Source: Acidovorax sp. sic0104
Lineage (GTDB): Bacteria; Pseudomonadota; Gammaproteobacteria; Burkholderiales; Burkholderiaceae_C
Direction of reading: 5' to 3'
Length of the DNA: 64,000 bases
NCBI RefSeq assembly: GCF_019219095.1
Contig: NZ_JAHUWH010000015.1
Coordinates: 62,001-126,000 of the forward strand
The notes below the pieces were generated by a model. That model saw only the letters and a program-made list of their open reading frames with translations, did no database searches and was not told the DNA's origin. Below are positions 62,168 to 64,000 of the stretch, one piece after another (within the stretch, counting starts at the first letter, position 1; the number at the start of each line of letters is the position of its first letter). The position numbers and the translations under genes are program-made.

Positions 62168-63382
62168 TCAGGCCTTGGAAGTGGTTTTGCTGTCCGTCAC
62201 GCGCAGCACGGTGGCGTAGCCGGTGTCGCCTGCCGCGCAGCCGGTGAACAGGCCCACGCCGCCGCCGCGCAGCACGAGCTCTTCGATCAGTTCGATGATG
62301 GCGCGCATGCCGGTGGGCGCCTGCGGGTGGCCCCAGATGATGGAGCTGCCGTAGTTGTTCATGCGCTCCCAGGCAAAGCCTGTGTCGCGCGCCAGGGCGA
62401 TGTCGTTCACGGCAAAGGGGTTGTGGGTCTTGATGGCCGCCACATCGCTGATGGACAGACACGCGTTCTTGAGCGCGTTGAACGCAGCGGGCGACGGCGC
62501 CATGGGCATGTAGCCCGCCTCCACGCGCGCCATGCCAAAGCCCAGGATCTCGACTTCAATGCCCGGGTCGGTGGCCACAGCGCGGGCGCGTTCGCGGGTG
62601 GTGACGATGGCGCCCGCATTGCCGTCTGCCGGGTGCGTCTGGCCGCCAAAGGTCACGGTACCGCCTTCTTTCACTGGTTTGAGCCGGGCCAGGCCTTCGG
62701 CGGTGGTGGGGAAGATGCCTTCGTCTGCGCTGAGCGTGCCGGTCTGCTTGCGGAATTTCGAGTCGGTGACGGGCACATCGGCCATGTAGCGCTTCTGGAA
62801 GGCACGGTCGTTGGCCAGCGCCTCCTGGTACTGGTGGTAGCGGTGCAGCTTGAGCGCGTGCTGCTCTTCGGTGCTGATGCCATAGCGCGCGGCCACGTTC
62901 TCGCCGGTCTGCAGCATGGGGTTCTTGGCGTAGGGGTCGTGGCCCATGTTGTCGGGCACCCAGTGCTCGGTGATGCCGTAGCCGCCAGTGCCGCTCGAAT
63001 CCGGGTAATACACCACCGGGCCGTTGGACTGGCGGTCGGCCATCACCAAGAGCGCGCTGGTGGCCGTGCCGCAGGCCACTTCCTGCGCGGCCATCTGCAG
63101 CGCGCGCACGCTGGTGGCGCAGGCCTGCTGCACCGTGGGCCCGGCCACGCGGTCGATGCCCATGAGACCGGTGACCCAGGGCAGGCCGTAGAAGCTGCCC
63201 TTTTGCGGGTTGGTGATGCCGAGGATCGCCAGGTCCACCGCCGCCAGGTCGTACCCCCGCACGGCCAGCGCCTGCTTGCCCACCGTGGCCGCCAGCGGCA
63301 GCGCATTGAGGTTGGCCAGCGAGCCCTGCCACTTGGCGAACGGGGACGACCAGTAGATGCCGTAGGGGATGAAGGCGTTCAT
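62168..63382 (-). CDS. SCP-x/thiolase-like protein
   Basis: A 404-residue thiolase-fold protein of the SCP-x-like branch. The nucleophile Cys lies in VQQACATSVRALQMAAQE, the IIWGHPQAPTGMR segment replaces the classical GHPxGxxG motif, and FTGCAAGDTG replaces CxGGGxG, so the active site is altered. It may act with the second thiolase on an unusual chain. It is the first gene in the minus-strand operon, divergent from the enoyl-CoA hydratase. Confidence 0.88.
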   Translation of the reverse strand: MNAFIPYGIYWSSPFAKWQGSLANLNALPLAATVGKQALAVRGYDLAAVDLAILGITNPQKGSFYGLPWVTGLMGIDRVAGPTVQQACATSVRALQMAAQEVACGTATSALLVMADRQSNGPVVYYPDSSGTGGYGITEHWVPDNMGHDPYAKNPMLQTGENVAARYGISTEEQHALKLHRYHQYQEALANDRAFQKRYMADVPVTDSKFRKQTGTLSADEGIFPTTAEGLARLKPVKEGGTVTFGGQTHPADGNAGAIVTTRERARAVATDPGIEVEILGFGMARVEAGYMPMAPSPAAFNALKNACLSISDVAAIKTHNPFAVNDIALARDTGFAWERMNNYGSSIIWGHPQAPTGMRAIIELIEELVLRGGGVGLFTGCAAGDTGYATVLRVTDSKTTSKA

Positions 63383-63410
63383 GACGGTTCCTTGCTGTGA
63401 ATCGGTGCCA

Positions 63411-63514
63411 TTTTAGTTATTTATCATAATCATATGATCACCCGGAAATGCTAGGGAAAGCCCCTAGCAAAGACCGCTGGAATGGCCTTGTTTTAGTTAT
63501 TTTTGATAACCATA
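63411..63514. promoter_or_regulatory. Paired operator-like direct repeats in a divergent promoter
   Basis: TTTTAGTTATTTNTNATAANCATA occurs at 63411-63434 and 63491-63514 (21 of 24 identical), 80 bp apart. Between them is a hairpin TGCTAGGG/CCCTAGCA (63449-63469). The AT-rich repeats are typical of MarR or TetR operators for the thiolase operon and the enoyl-CoA hydratase. Confidence 0.7.
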
Positions 63515-63539
63515 ATTTCCCCAACTCACCTCGACAACC

Positions 63540-64000
63540 ATGACCAAGCACTCCGACATCTCCCTCGAAATCCGCGGCGAACGCGAGGACATCGCGGTCA
63601 TCCGCCTGGCCCGCCCCGCCAAGCGCAATGCCTTGAACGACGGCCTGATCCTGGCGCTGCGGGATGTGATGGACAACCTGCCCGCCACCGTGGGCGCAGC
63701 GGTGATCGATGGCGAAGGCGAGCACTTCTGCTCGGGCCTGGACCTGTCCGAGCTGAAAGAGCGCGATGCGGGCCAGGGCCTGCACCACTCGCGCATGTGG
63801 CATGCGGCGCTCGACCGCGTGCAGTTCGGCCCCGTGCCCGTGGTGGCCGCGCTGCACGGCGCAGTGGTGGGCGGGGGCCTGGAGCTGGCCAGCGCCTGCC
63901 ACATCCGCGTGGCCGATGAATCCACCTTCTACGCGCTGCCCGAGGGCTCGCGCGGCATCTTCGTGGGTGGCGGCGGCGCGGTGCGCATCCCGCGCCTGAT
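63540..64000 (+). CDS. Enoyl-CoA hydratase/isomerase family protein (3' end beyond window)
   Basis: 153 codons of a crotonase-fold protein. VIRLARPAKRNALN opens the fold, EHFCSGLDLSEL forms the first oxyanion-hole segment, and ALHGAVVGGGLELASACHIRVA carries the second (GGGLELA) plus the crotonase signature. It adds water to, or isomerises, 2-enoyl-CoA. The catalytic Glu positions further on are at YALPEGSRGIF. It is divergent from the thiolase operon and shares the paired operator-like region, so it likely works in the same beta-oxidation-like pathway. Confidence 0.92.
   Translation, partial: MTKHSDISLEIRGEREDIAVIRLARPAKRNALNDGLILALRDVMDNLPATVGAAVIDGEGEHFCSGLDLSELKERDAGQGLHHSRMWHAALDRVQFGPVPVVAALHGAVVGGGLELASACHIRVADESTFYALPEGSRGIFVGGGGAVRIPRL

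Overview
This window is chromosomal DNA from a high-GC betaproteobacterium, most likely a Comamonadaceae member close to Acidovorax. The basis is family-level recognition of the proteins, strong G/C third-position bias, a TorF porin-glnK-amtB operon, a ProQ-family RNA chaperone, and two families of short intergenic repeats that recur many times. No genus can be proved from sequence reading alone. No tRNA, rRNA, CRISPR array, prophage or complete insertion sequence was found. Almost all genes look like stable core or near-core genes.

Layout. 1-3.2 kb: a truncated LysR regulator divergent from a cupin plus carboxymuconolactone-decarboxylase pair, then a 690-base gene-free stretch with two arrays of about 20-bp repeats, then a glyoxalase II-like hydrolase. 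3.4-11.7 kb: an iron-siderophore island with a TonB-dependent receptor, an AraC/PchR-type activator, a Fur-box-like site, a substrate-binding protein, a lipoprotein esterase, a FecCD permease, a FecE-type ATPase and a DUF2218 protein. 11.8-20.3 kb: a GGDEF cyclase, an M48 protease, an AmpG-like permease and two divergent two-component systems. 20.3-29.4 kb: a YbfB-type transporter with its LysR regulator, nitronate monooxygenase, three cell-surface polysaccharide genes (GT4, O-antigen ligase/polymerase, GT2) linked to a CHCC zinc-finger protein and ilvE, and a small membrane protein. 29.7-45.9 kb: a chemoreceptor, radA, a HpaI aldolase, a PanE-like reductase, a GST, an orphan peptide-binding protein, an ArgO/ArgP-like pair, a siderophore-interacting reductase divergent from a MarR regulator, alr, lplT and an EamA transporter. 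46-50.6 kb: glutathione peroxidase, an acetyltransferase gene split by a small inverted-repeat element, a WYL regulator, a GyrI-like protein, an alpha/beta hydrolase and ProQ. 50.7-56.9 kb: glcE and glcF separated by a DUF1275 gene, then amtB-glnK-torF. 57-64 kb: comM, a MarR regulator, and a CoA-thioester catabolic cluster (CoA-transferase and two thiolases, divergent from an enoyl-CoA hydratase cut by the window edge).

Working together. The iron island forms a complete import route: receptor, periplasmic binding, inner-membrane ABC importer and an esterase for ester-type siderophores. A second iron-release function, the SIP reductase, lies near 40 kb. The nitrogen operon has a readable sigma-54 promoter and a near-consensus NtrC box in the torF-comM divergent region. 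The right end is a beta-oxidation-like module with paired operator-like repeats in its divergent promoter.

The strongest mobile-DNA signal is a 268-bp element at 46686-46953. It has near-perfect 30-bp terminal inverted repeats, a TAA target duplication and two internal hairpin arms. Removing it with one TAA copy restores an uninterrupted GNAT acetyltransferase frame. It encodes no transposase and looks like a MITE.
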